Shown: positions 1 through 7,282, numbered from the stretch's first letter. The stretch: 10,368 nt of DNA from Cudoniella acicularis (GCA_013054445.1 JAAMPI010001804.1:1-10368), one strand, 5' to 3'. Made by a program: numbers and translations. Notes: generated by a model not told the origin, from the sequence alone.

Positions 1-159
1 CCATAACAACGTGCTCCCCTCCATCCCGCTAACCCCACTACCCCGCTACCCTTCCCACACAACCCTCTCCATCGTCTCTCAAGCACACCAAGGAAAAACA
101 GCAAGAAGAACAGGAAGAGTAGAAGACAGAAGCGAAAGACAAAAAAGAAGCCAAGCAAA
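1..159 (+). promoter_or_regulatory. CT-rich then A-rich leader-like stretch
   Basis: The first ~90 bases are strongly pyrimidine-rich on the plus strand (many CCC and CT runs) and switch near position 95 to an A/G-rich stretch that ends in CAAAATG at 160. This pyrimidine-to-purine switch before an ATG in good context is typical of fungal core promoters and 5' leaders. No TATA box is obvious. It may serve the doubtful frame that starts at 160, or a gene whose body cannot be recognised here. Confidence 0.3.
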
Positions 160-537
160 ATGTCTAAGGTTAAAAACTCTACGACATTTCAAGTCTTGAG
201 CTCAGCTGCGGAGGAAAGATTTTGTATTTCTTTTTTCAGTAAGGAAATAAAGAGCGAGCAACAAGATGCAAGAGATTGCAACGAAGTGGCAACGGCAAGG
301 GATAAAATGACAGCACCCACCTCCCTGACAAGACCTCTAGCCCCTCTCCTACTTGCACTCCGTTTCCCCCCAACCTACCCCTTCTCCCTTTCCAAACCAA
401 CAAAAACACCCATTCAATATCCACTTCTTAAAACATCTATTTATAAAACATCTATTTATAAAACATCTATTTATAAAACATCTAATTTCAAAAACGAACA
501 CGGCGATAGAACGCGTGACAAAACCCCCTTGGGGTAA
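160..537 (+). CDS. doubtful 125-aa ORF containing a pentapeptide repeat
   Basis: This frame begins MSKVKNSTTFQV with a favourable CAAAATG context and stays open for 125 codons, but no family is recognised. The middle is proline/threonine-rich and reads like translated CT-rich non-coding DNA. Residues ~91-110 are KTSIY x3 followed by KTSNF, encoded by a 15-bp tandem array. A strong splice-acceptor look-alike (a T-rich tract then CAG ending at 239) lies inside the frame, preceded by a poor donor candidate (GTTAAA after ATGTCTAAG). Joining those two sites would give an immediate TAA. The frame could be a first exon, a small species-specific gene, or chance. The last is quite possible, because the repeat keeps two overlapping frames open simply by having a period divisible by three. 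Confidence 0.2.
   Translation: MSKVKNSTTFQVLSSAAEERFCISFFSKEIKSEQQDARDCNEVATARDKMTAPTSLTRPLAPLLLALRFPPTYPFSLSKPTKTPIQYPLLKTSIYKTSIYKTSIYKTSNFKNEHGDRTRDKTPLG
430..489 (+). repeat. 15-bp tandem repeat, 4 copies
   Basis: Three perfect copies of AAAACATCTATTTAT (430-444, 445-459, 460-474) are followed by a fourth diverged at its end (475-489, ending CTAATTTC). The period is a multiple of three, so reading frames pass through it undisturbed. This is a minisatellite and a candidate length-polymorphic locus. Confidence 0.9.
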
Positions 538-1094
538 TACCTGTCTGAAGTTTTTTTTGCCCTCTGACTGAGGAGAGAAAGAGCGTTGAGACGAGGAGGA
601 GAGGAGGTTTTAAATACTCGAAAGATAGAGGGTTGAGGTTAAGAAACTGATTTGACGTAGTGAGAAAGAAGGAAGCAGGGAAAAAAGAAAGGGGCGAACA
701 GTTCGTACCCTTGTTCACAGCTACATCGAAATTCACCCCGCATCTACTCCTCTACCCCTCTACCACACCACACTTCCCACATCACCCTCGAGCAGTCAGA
801 ATTCAGAAAGACGCCGAAGTAAAGAGAGATGAGAGACATTAATAGCGTATATGTACAAGTATGATACATATATAATAATCTATGTATACATCCATCGCCT
901 CAAAAAGGCAGACAAAATCAAAATCGCACTCAATCGCTCACTTTTAACATCTACAATTGAGATGCGTCTATCCACCCATTACCCGTCCTTTGCTTGGAAG
1001 CTTTCCCCGCCCATATATTATACACCGATCCCACGCAGTTGAGTTAATTATGCGACAGAATACACCCGAACTCCAGAAAAAACCCCCAAGCTCA
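538..1094. other. intergenic stretch without a convincing gene
   Basis: It holds an 8-base T run (551-558), a purine-rich block (about 569-610, GAGGAG/GAGAGG motifs), a second A/G-rich block (about 660-696), a C-rich block (735-790) and an AT-rich palindromic zone (845-892). Short frames exist on both strands but none looks protein-like. It is also the 3' flank of the minus-strand frames that end at 1095; an AT-rich tract (about 1011-1022) could contribute to their transcript end, but no clear polyadenylation hexamer was identified. Confidence 0.4.
848..872. repeat. AT-rich 8-bp inverted repeat
   Basis: TATATGTA (848-855) and TACATATA (865-872) are exact reverse complements around a 9-nt loop. 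A perfect 8-bp palindrome TGTATACA follows at 883-890. The zone could be a promoter-like AT block or simple-sequence drift; no function can be assigned. Confidence 0.6.
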
Positions 1095-1634
1095 TTAGTC
1101 TTCATTCCGCTTCAGACTGGCAAACCCCAAACCAGCCCTTTCTCTGGCCCTGCGCTGACGTCTCGCTTTGATCCGGCTCTTTCTTACACATCCCCTCGTT
1201 ACCGTCTCCTGGCTATTCTCATCGCCTTCAGATGATGGCTGCTGTAATGGTGCGTCCCGTTCATTTAGCGGCACTTCCTGAAGATCCCGTCTAGCTTCCC
1301 AAAACGCAAGGGTATCCCGTCGCGCATCCTCAGTCATAAATTTCCGCAATGGGAATGGCGATGTTTCTCCCAGCAACCCATCTCCTGCTTCTAGTACCGC
1401 CTTCCGCTGTTTCAATGCGAGCATTAACTCCATAGCTGTTTTTCTCCGTTCGAGACTAGCTATATGCTCAAGGGATTGATAATATGGAATTTTCACCTCC
1501 GTTTTTGTCTTCTGCACCAACGACGAAGGCTTGTTCCCCTTCGATCCTTCATCTCCTGTTACGGACGGCACCTCAAGCTCTTTCTGAGCATCGTCGTCTT
1601 TCCGGACCACGGGTTCTCCTTCCCGCTCTTGTTG
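1095..1634 (-). pseudogene. charged C-terminal segment of broken minus-strand frame
   Basis: This is an open frame of 179 codons before TAA (1095-1097), bounded upstream by an in-frame TAG (1635-1637). The frame has no convincing ATG at its start; the first good start-like codon is a GTG at 1610. The sequence has a coiled-coil-like middle (IPYYQSLEHIASLERRKTAM onward, rich in L/E/K/R), a conserved-looking FMTEDARRDTLAFWEARRDL stretch and a basic end (KSRIKARRQRRARERAG). Near its beginning it has PVVRKDDDAQKELE, which resembles PVVGKDEL and PVVGEDRLQD in the segment at 2151-2657. That resemblance, the same strand and the 5-nt separation from the next frame suggest one former or spliced coding unit. 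No family is recognised. Alternatives are a real exon joined by an unrecognised intron, or a separate small gene. Confidence 0.45.
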
Positions 1635-1639
1635 CTAAT

Positions 1640-2074
1640 TTAGAAACTCCCGATCATGGCTGGAGGTCTCCCTGCCGTTTTGAGAGCCCTGTCGTGCTTA
1701 AATTCACCATCTTCTTCGACCGACACCTTGGAAACGAACTCTAGGACCGCAGGTCCTTGTTTTTGCTCTCCTAGGTCTTTCTGTGCAGGAATCTCCAGGT
1801 TTCGAGGAGCAGCCCCCCATTGTAGTTCCCGCACCTCTGCCTGTTTCCGAGTTTGCCAGCCTAGAAACACAGCTTTCATTTCTCCCACCTGAGCCTCAAA
1901 CGAAAGAGTAGTAGGTCTAGAGACTTCCGGGCCTGTTGAATCTTCTCGAGCACGAAGGAGTTGCCTGGTTAAACGCCTTTCCGCCCGAGTCTCTTTCCGC
2001 TCCTGTTTTCGAGCGGCCCTTCTCTTTCGATCCATCTTAGGCGGCTTTTTCTCGAGCAAAGATAGGTCTAAACC
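1640..2074 (-). pseudogene. basic middle segment of broken minus-strand frame
   Basis: This frame is open from just after an in-frame TAG (2075-2077) to TAA (1640-1642). The first ATG is at 2035. The N-terminal part is extremely basic (MDRKRRAARKQERKETRAER), looking like a nuclear-localisation or RNA-binding patch or part of a charged helix. The rest is hydrophilic with FEAQVGEMKAVFLGWQTRKQ. It begins inside the second unit of a 64-nt tandem duplication, whose first unit ends the neighbouring frame at 2151-2657. The next frame (1095-1634) is offset by one base and preceded by its own TAG. No GT...AG pair with a CTRAY branch that would cleanly join the segments was found. It is best read as decayed or alternatively decoded coding sequence. 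No family is recognised. Confidence 0.45.
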
Positions 2075-2163
2075 CTATATTGCCTTCTGCAACTCGTCCT
2101 CTTCAGGCTCCTTTTTCTTGAGCAGATGGGTCCAAATCCGATGTCGATTTCTATAACTCGTCC
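2036..2163 (-). repeat. diverged 64-nt tandem duplication (minus strand)
   Basis: Unit 1 (2163-2100) and unit 2 (2099-2036) both begin GGACGAGTT and align along their length, sharing CGAGTT, AGAAA/AGAAG, GACC(C/T)ATC, GCTC(A/G)AGAAAAAG and GCCT(G/A)A. Unit 1 has TTATAG where unit 2 has TTGCAG, so a stop replaces a glutamine codon. Unit 1 also lacks a TT that unit 2 has before GCTC. In one frame both units encode LL-x-KK-x-P, supporting a shared coding ancestry. Confidence 0.75.
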
Positions 2164-2657
2164 TTTCCAACTACTGGCTTAGCAACCGGTGATTCCTGAA
2201 TTGCAATGGATGAAGGAGTCTTTTCCAGCGATTCGTCCCCTCTTACTCCCATTGTTTCTTGCTGTGTTGAGGGCTCTCTCCGCCAAGCGATGCTATCCAA
2301 GACAGATTTCACTCCCCCTTTTGTAGTAAGCGCCCAAAAACTGCGAAGCTGTTCTCCCCAGCCCACCGCTTTGTCCTGCAATCGATCCTCTCCCACAACT
2401 GGCTCGAGTTGCGAAAGATTCGCTTCATTTGATGCAGACCCTCCTACAACCGGCGCCTCTTGCTGTCCATGAGCAGTCCCATTAGACCTCTTCTTTCTTT
2501 TTCCACCACGCGACAGAGCCGGGGTGGATTCGTCTCGGGTGATTGGTGCCGAAGGTGTTTCTTCCTGGGCCTCTTGCTGCGTTTGATCACCCCCTATTTT
2601 GTCGGCCCTAGGCAAGATCATTCGAAGTAGGTAATTCTCTCGACGCATCCGGAGACA
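2151..2657 (-). pseudogene. disordered C-terminal continuation overlapping the helicase stop
   Basis: This frame is open from just after a TGA (2658-2660) to a TAG (2151-2153). Its first ATG is at 2648. It overlaps the last 50 nt of the helicase frame in the +1 phase. The protein is polar and low-complexity: Q/E-rich, with a basic patch GGKRKKRSNG, then three PVVG-type motifs (APVVGGS, EPVVGEDRLQD, KPVVGKDEL) and a short more ordered stretch around WGEQLRSFWALTTKGGVKSVL. Its end runs into the first unit of the tandem duplication, where KDEL-stop-K corresponds to DELQK in the second unit. It may be the helicase's own C-terminal extension reached by an undetected intron or frameshift, an assembly error, or a decayed tail. 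A wholly separate gene starting at 2648 is less likely because the start context and N-terminus are unremarkable. Confidence 0.45.
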
Positions 2658-5600
2658 TCACCAGCTTATAACCATTACCCTCGTTAACTTTCCGAACCAA
2701 AGGCTTCTCTTGCGATGAATCCTTGTCTAATGGTAGGTCGGGATCCGATTGCCTCAAAACTTTTCGGAACAAATTTGTTTTTTGAAGTCGCCTATCCCGT
2801 TCTATCAGTGCTGTCGTCTTCGGCCCTAAATTATATCGGGGTGAATCAAATTGGTGTCTTATCTTTGGCACTGCTTCCTGCGGCGCATCATCATCTTGAT
2901 GCAAGTCGGAATCGAATTGTTTCTGAATTCTGTGGGGCAAAGAATTTTCTTGTGGCCACTGATTCTGTCGTGCCGGTGTTGTCCTCTGCTGCGCTTGTTG
3001 TCGTGAATGTGGAGCGGCAGAGTATCTCATTGGCCTGAAACGTGTTATTTGGTCGTAATTCATCAGATCTGCTTCAATATTGAAGGACATGTCTTGCAGA
3101 AGAGGATGTCCCATTTCTTCGTCTGCTTGCTCCCCTTCTACTCCTTGGTCTTTCTCACCCTCAATGTAATCTTCTCGCCCTTCTTTCTCATCTATCACTG
3201 CCTGCTGTGTGGACTCAAGAACTTCAATCAGAGCTTCGGAAAATCTGTCCCGTCTAGGATCCTCCGCGAGGAAACGTTCCCTTTCGCCTTTCAGTAGCTT
3301 TGAGAAAGCCTCTGAAAATACTTGATCCATGGCTTTTCGGAACTTTTGGAATACCGGACCTGCGGATGCGACATGTAAGTGCAACCAATTATCAGCGACT
3401 AGCCAAACCGGTTTTCGGAATTTAACGTCGCGGCTAAATAGAGCGGCTTCGAATGAAGTTATTTGTGTTGTTTCTCGAAGATGGTGGAATGTTGTACTGT
3501 GGCTTTTGTGCAAAGAGCTGAAGGCAAAGAGCTTGGAACGGTAGCCCTTATCTTGTCTGGCATTCTTCTTTTCCTCCGTTTTCAAATTCAATCGACCGTT
3601 GATAGAGATATTCTCAATGTAGCTTGGTTGCTCATGGCCTGTCCGTAATAGATTGAGTGACTTTTCAATTGCGATGTTACCAGGATAACTAGCCATCATA
3701 AGTGCTTTGATGAGAGCAAGATTATTCGAATTTTGATTTAGTGAAACATGGCCACATTCGAAATGCCTGCTTCCCCTGAATGTTCTGAAGGGTATCACAC
3801 CCATTTGTGACAACTGTCGTTCGATGCCATCCATGTTTTGAGAGATCGCCCAGAAACTTTCCCGACGGATGTAGTTTTCGGCTATGAAACTATCGAACTC
3901 CGACTGAGAAGAGGTTTTTTGCTTTGCACGAGCTGTCCGAAACGCATTTATCACAGCGATTTGATCGCTGCGCGTCCCTGCACTGAATTTGAGTTTTGCT
4001 GCTCGGGCACTTTCTCGTTCCCCCACCGCTGGACGTACGAAGAGGTCTGGAGCTTCCGTCTTTGCTGCCAGAATAAGCATGGAGTCAAAACACCGGAAAA
4101 CAACTCCAAGAACGACCAGTTTGCCAAAAGCTGGGGCCACAGAGAGTGAGGAAAGCAATCTACCAAGTGTTGTGATCTCCTCATTTTGCGTGAGAGCATC
4201 CAAGCTTTGCAGTTGTTGAACCGCAGCTTCAATAGCATCAGGTTCAGGGGGTTCAATTGCTTGGGCGAGATATTCTTTGATAGGGGTTGATAATGATTGT
4301 TGTCTAACGTCTAAGCAAACACGTTGCAAGTTGGAGCGCATAATTTCCGGGAGCGGAAGGATCTGAAAAGATTCAAAGCGTGCTCTGGAGTACAACCCAT
4401 AATAACTTCCGTTTTGTGTACGTCCAGCACGCCCAGCGCGCTGCTTAACACTAGATTTGCTAACCCACATGCATGGAAGCGATGAGATCTGAGTAGAGCT
4501 GTCATAATGGGTTTCCCGAAGTTTGCCAGAATCAACAACATATTGGATATCCGCAATTGTAATCGAAGTTTCCGCTATGTTCGTGGCAAGTATTATTTTT
4601 CTGCAACCTGACTGGAGAGGGGCAAATACATCCGTTTGCGTGTCCTTGAGCAATGAATGCAGTGCGAAAATTCTGAACCTAGAAGTGTCTCCGAAATCGA
4701 CTCCTAGAGGCTGCATTCGCAAGAGTTCCTCCACTTTCAAAATTTCCTGCATGCCCGGCAAGAAAACTAGAATTGCCCCTTGGCTGGAGGTCCTAGCTAT
4801 ATGTGCAACCGTTGTCGCTACAAGGCTAAAAGGAATTAACGCTTCCTCCGAATTGGGATCGGATTCTGTCTCGCCAACCATATCGGTCGACTCTTGGCCT
4901 TCGATTCTGTCATTGTGTGGGCTCTTGTTTAAAGAAAGTCGCGAAGCAAGAGAATCCTCATACTCGCAATATTTTCTAAGAGTTGGATCATATTTCAAGA
5001 GATCCAGCTCGGCTGAATCGTAATGATCCAATTGTTGAAAGATATCGTCCAGGTAGAATTCCTGGACGGGAAAATTTCTCCCGGGGATGACAATTGAGGG
5101 ACATGGCTGGGAAACCCCATTCGCCTCAATGTGTCCAAAGTAAGTGGCGAATAGTTCCGCATCAAACGTTGCGCTCATGAGTACAACTTTCGGAACAGTC
5201 AATCCAGATCTCTTTCTCCTATCCACCACGTTTTTCAGAACTAGCATGAGAAAATCTATATCGAGGTTGCGCTCGTGAACTTCGTCAAGAACAATATGGG
5301 AGGCCTTATCCATGAGCTCATCGGCGTGGTAATGAAGCTGCTTAAGAAGAATACCAGTTGTGCAAAACGTAATGCTGCCGGTATTTTTAGGGGTCTTTGC
5401 GTCAAATCTGACATGATAACCAACAGTATCTTCGAGTTCCTCCCTGCGTTCGGCAGCAACTCGTCTAGCAACAGACATGGCTGCAATCCGGCGCGGTTGT
5501 GAGCAGATTATATTTGTACTCCCTCCCTCGCCTTTAAGAATCGCATCTTCAAGGAGAATTTGGGGGACTTGAGTAGTTTTGCCACTCCCGGTTGAGGCTG

Positions 5601-6999
5601 TGATGATGCTGTAAGTGCTTCCAGAGACCATATTCACTATTTGCTCATGGTGCTGGTTGACTGGAAGAGAATTTTTTGCTTTCCTTAGCTGTTCAGAGGA
5701 CTTATCACTTTGAGATGTTTTCAGTCGCTGCTTGAGTTGGATGGTCCTTCGATTAATAGCTTCTGGAGAGATATCAACATTTTTGCGGTAGAAGTGTTCA
5801 TGTTCGTAGATATTGTCCTTCCTTTGATGATGGATATTGGTCAAAATCTCGTCACGAGGTTGAAGTATCTCATCTGACACAGAAGACATTATGTTTAAAA
5901 TTCCTGGAGGAACGTTCACATATGCCTTTGCTGGCCTCGGCTCCAGTGATACTGGGTTGGGTAATGCTGGACTGGGCGATGCTGGACTGCGTGATGCGGG
6001 ACTCGTTGGTATAACGTTGGGCGATGGAAAACCGCCAGGTGTAGGTCTTCGAAAGCAGGGTTTGGGCTTCTTTAACTCTTCAAAGAAATCGTGCAACAGA
6101 GTGTTATCTTGTCTAGCTAGATGCACCGCAGCACTGAGAGAAGTAAATTTCCATAGCTTCATGAGTTTGGAACTATTTATAGGAACTCCAATTCCAATAC
6201 CGTCTAAAGTAACCTGCCATTGATAGACGCAGTTGTCCTTCGACCCGGGCATAGCGAGGGCCATATTTTCTTTGCCACTGAGTTTCAGGGCCGCTCTGGG
6301 GTGACGATACTTGTAGAAGGCCAGAAAGTCGGTGAAATTTTCGTGATTGAGACCTGGATCTGTTGGCAAAACCAATGATCTGATTTTGTAATAATCCACC
6401 ATGGCAGAGTTCAGCTTAGCAGCGGCTAATAAGAAAGCTTTTGGGTAGAGTTTGTCCTCTGCCGAGGCTCGAATGCCCCATTCTGGTAGTTCTATAACGG
6501 TTTCGTATACCCACATATCACCCTGTTTCGAGTTTTTCGTTGGTTTCGATGTACTGGGAAGAGACCCGTCCTGCAAAAGCGGAAGCTGAAGCAGACGTGT
6601 CGTTGTGTGGGGGACCAAAAGCAATGAAGCACATGTGTCATAAACGTGCGCTATTTCCATGTATTTGTCCGACTTGGGAGTGTCACCAAGGCGGGTGGTA
6701 TCAATTCGTGTAGGGGGCTCGAGGAGCAGCTCAGTTCCTGTACATTCGGAGGCTGTGGCTGCGACGGACAGGTGCCGGGTCTGCAAAGGGGTGGCCGTTC
6801 TATGATGGTGACCATGGTTGAGGATTCGGCAGCGCCCGTAGGAATTGCTGCTCAGGCCTTGCTGGCGCAAAAGCCCTGAGTTGATGGAGAGAGAAGATAT
6901 TGGTGGGCATCTTGACCTGACCAAGGCCGATGTTCGACGGGGAGAGGGTGAGAGGGAGGGAAACGACTGGAGTTGAGGAGGGTGACGCTGAAAGTTCAT
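2608..6999 (-). CDS. DExH-box ATP-dependent RNA helicase, probably mitochondrial (DHX29/30/36-like)
   Basis: This single uninterrupted frame of 1463 aa starts at the first ATG after an in-frame TAG two codons upstream (7003-7005). Residues 1-80 lack acidic residues and are rich in R/S/P/Q, ending TRHLSVA, a convincing mitochondrial presequence. Two weak dsRNA-binding-like modules lie at ~163-204 and ~258-310. A P/S/A-rich linker follows at ~313-358. The RecA domains carry motif I TGSGKTT (470-476), Ia SQPRR (500-504), II DEVH (572-575), III SAT (609-611), IV FLPG (746-749), V ATNIAETS (805-812) and VI QRAGRAGR (853-860). A winged-helix/HA2 region (~890-1040) and an OB-fold-like region (~1160-1215) follow. 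Residues ~1270-1463 are a disordered acidic, repeat-bearing tail. The set of motifs establishes an NTP-dependent SF2 helicase; family knowledge suggests remodelling of structured RNA or RNPs. Action in mitochondria is inferred from the presequence and the parallel with DHX30. The exact 3' end is uncertain (see the overlapping frame at 2151-2657). Confidence 0.96.
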   Translation of the reverse strand: MNFQRHPPQLQSFPSLSPSPRRTSALVRSRCPPISSLSINSGLLRQQGLSSNSYGRCRILNHGHHHRTATPLQTRHLSVAATASECTGTELLLEPPTRIDTTRLGDTPKSDKYMEIAHVYDTCASLLLVPHTTTRLLQLPLLQDGSLPSTSKPTKNSKQGDMWVYETVIELPEWGIRASAEDKLYPKAFLLAAAKLNSAMVDYYKIRSLVLPTDPGLNHENFTDFLAFYKYRHPRAALKLSGKENMALAMPGSKDNCVYQWQVTLDGIGIGVPINSSKLMKLWKFTSLSAAVHLARQDNTLLHDFFEELKKPKPCFRRPTPGGFPSPNVIPTSPASRSPASPSPALPNPVSLEPRPAKAYVNVPPGILNIMSSVSDEILQPRDEILTNIHHQRKDNIYEHEHFYRKNVDISPEAINRRTIQLKQRLKTSQSDKSSEQLRKAKNSLPVNQHHEQIVNMVSGSTYSIITASTGSGKTTQVPQILLEDAILKGEGGSTNIICSQPRRIAAMSVARRVAAERREELEDTVGYHVRFDAKTPKNTGSITFCTTGILLKQLHYHADELMDKASHIVLDEVHERNLDIDFLMLVLKNVVDRRKRSGLTVPKVVLMSATFDAELFATYFGHIEANGVSQPCPSIVIPGRNFPVQEFYLDDIFQQLDHYDSAELDLLKYDPTLRKYCEYEDSLASRLSLNKSPHNDRIEGQESTDMVGETESDPNSEEALIPFSLVATTVAHIARTSSQGAILVFLPGMQEILKVEELLRMQPLGVDFGDTSRFRIFALHSLLKDTQTDVFAPLQSGCRKIILATNIAETSITIADIQYVVDSGKLRETHYDSSTQISSLPCMWVSKSSVKQRAGRAGRTQNGSYYGLYSRARFESFQILPLPEIMRSNLQRVCLDVRQQSLSTPIKEYLAQAIEPPEPDAIEAAVQQLQSLDALTQNEEITTLGRLLSSLSVAPAFGKLVVLGVVFRCFDSMLILAAKTEAPDLFVRPAVGERESARAAKLKFSAGTRSDQIAVINAFRTARAKQKTSSQSEFDSFIAENYIRRESFWAISQNMDGIERQLSQMGVIPFRTFRGSRHFECGHVSLNQNSNNLALIKALMMASYPGNIAIEKSLNLLRTGHEQPSYIENISINGRLNLKTEEKKNARQDKGYRSKLFAFSSLHKSHSTTFHHLRETTQITSFEAALFSRDVKFRKPVWLVADNWLHLHVASAGPVFQKFRKAMDQVFSEAFSKLLKGERERFLAEDPRRDRFSEALIEVLESTQQAVIDEKEGREDYIEGEKDQGVEGEQADEEMGHPLLQDMSFNIEADLMNYDQITRFRPMRYSAAPHSRQQAQQRTTPARQNQWPQENSLPHRIQKQFDSDLHQDDDAPQEAVPKIRHQFDSPRYNLGPKTTALIERDRRLQKTNLFRKVLRQSDPDLPLDKDSSQEKPLVRKVNEGNGYKLVMSPDASRELPTSNDLA
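2686..2934 (-). repeat. degenerate repeats in the helicase tail
   Basis: Two copies of a degenerate motif lie in the tail: residues ~1356-1380 (IQKQFDSDLHQDDDAPQEA; 2934-2842 with a third short QFDS echo) and ~1412-1438 (VLRQSDPDLPLDKDSSQEKP; 2766-2686). The shared pattern is Q-x-(D/S)-x-D-L, an acidic patch, then Q-E. A similar string (LxKSTSDLDPSAQEK) appears beyond the stop codon in the first unit of the tandem duplication. Function is unknown; the tail is predicted to be disordered from its composition. Confidence 0.6.
5963..6007 (-). repeat. 15-bp imperfect repeat coding a Pro/Ala/Ser linker
   Basis: Three 15-bp units on the plus strand (5963-5977, 5978-5992, 5993-6007; consensus GATGCTGGACTGCGC) encode, on the minus strand, the SPASRSPASPSPALP linker of the helicase (residues ~331-346). 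It separates the dsRNA-binding-like N-terminal region from the helicase core, and is a likely flexible, length-variable hinge. Confidence 0.75.
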
Positions 7000-7130
7000 T
7001 AGCTATTGCGCTCTAGTTTGCACTGGGAAGAATGTAGGTCAAAATACCGTAGCAATATGCAGATACCGGAGGCATCGCCTAGATGACTCATCGGACAGCA
7101 TCGATCGGCGGCAAGATATTGTTTGGACAT
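6999..7130 (-). promoter_or_regulatory. 43-aa upstream ORF with UAAUG stop-start overlap
   Basis: An ATG at 7130 opens a 43-codon frame (MSKQYLAADR...) whose TAA (7001-6999) shares its last A with the helicase ATG. If this leader is transcribed, ribosomes that translate the uORF terminate exactly on the main start codon, an arrangement known to allow termination-reinitiation. Other upstream ATGs sit at 7101 (20 aa, stop at 7039) and 7240 (8 aa, stop at 7214). The leader therefore looks inhibitory unless transcription starts downstream of 7101. Only the sequence arrangement is seen; translation is inferred. Confidence 0.45.
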
Positions 7131-7253
7131 TCTGTTGATGATCTGATGTCCAAAAAATGTTGCTGAAGTTTTGGAGAGAGCCGGGGCTTTGCCGAGTGCT
7201 GGGCTAGCTCTAACTAATGGAAGCAGGGGTCCCTCCACATTTGAACTTTCGAA

Positions 7254-7282
7254 GCTACCTAGGTACAGTACCTACAGGTAGC
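7254..7282. repeat. TACCTAGGTA-type palindrome forming a hairpin
   Basis: TAGGTAC (7260-7266) and GTACCTA (7268-7274) are perfect reverse complements around a single A. They are flanked by GCTACC (7254-7259) and GGTAGC (7277-7282), which extend the pairing across a 2-nt bulge to a 13-bp stem. A further diverged GTACCTGGGT follows at 7289-7298. Runs of TACCTAGGTA-like words recur in intergenic regions of many Pezizomycotina genomes. Here it sits ~255 bp upstream of the helicase ATG. Confidence 0.75.

Noticed and set aside
520..537. CCCCTTGGGG as a terminator hairpin
   Set aside because: The stem is only four base pairs with a two-base loop; the following T run is not adjacent, and this mode of termination is not used by RNA polymerase II.
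656..842. Plus-strand 60-codon frame after the purine-rich block
   Set aside because: Lys/Glu-rich start followed by Pro/Thr/His-rich sequence simply reflects the purine-rich then pyrimidine-rich DNA.
3838..4149. Plus-strand frames within 2700-6900 (e.g. 3838-4149, 4523-5023, 5891-6223)
   Set aside because: They lie antisense to the helicase core and mirror its codons; no independent motifs or starts support them.
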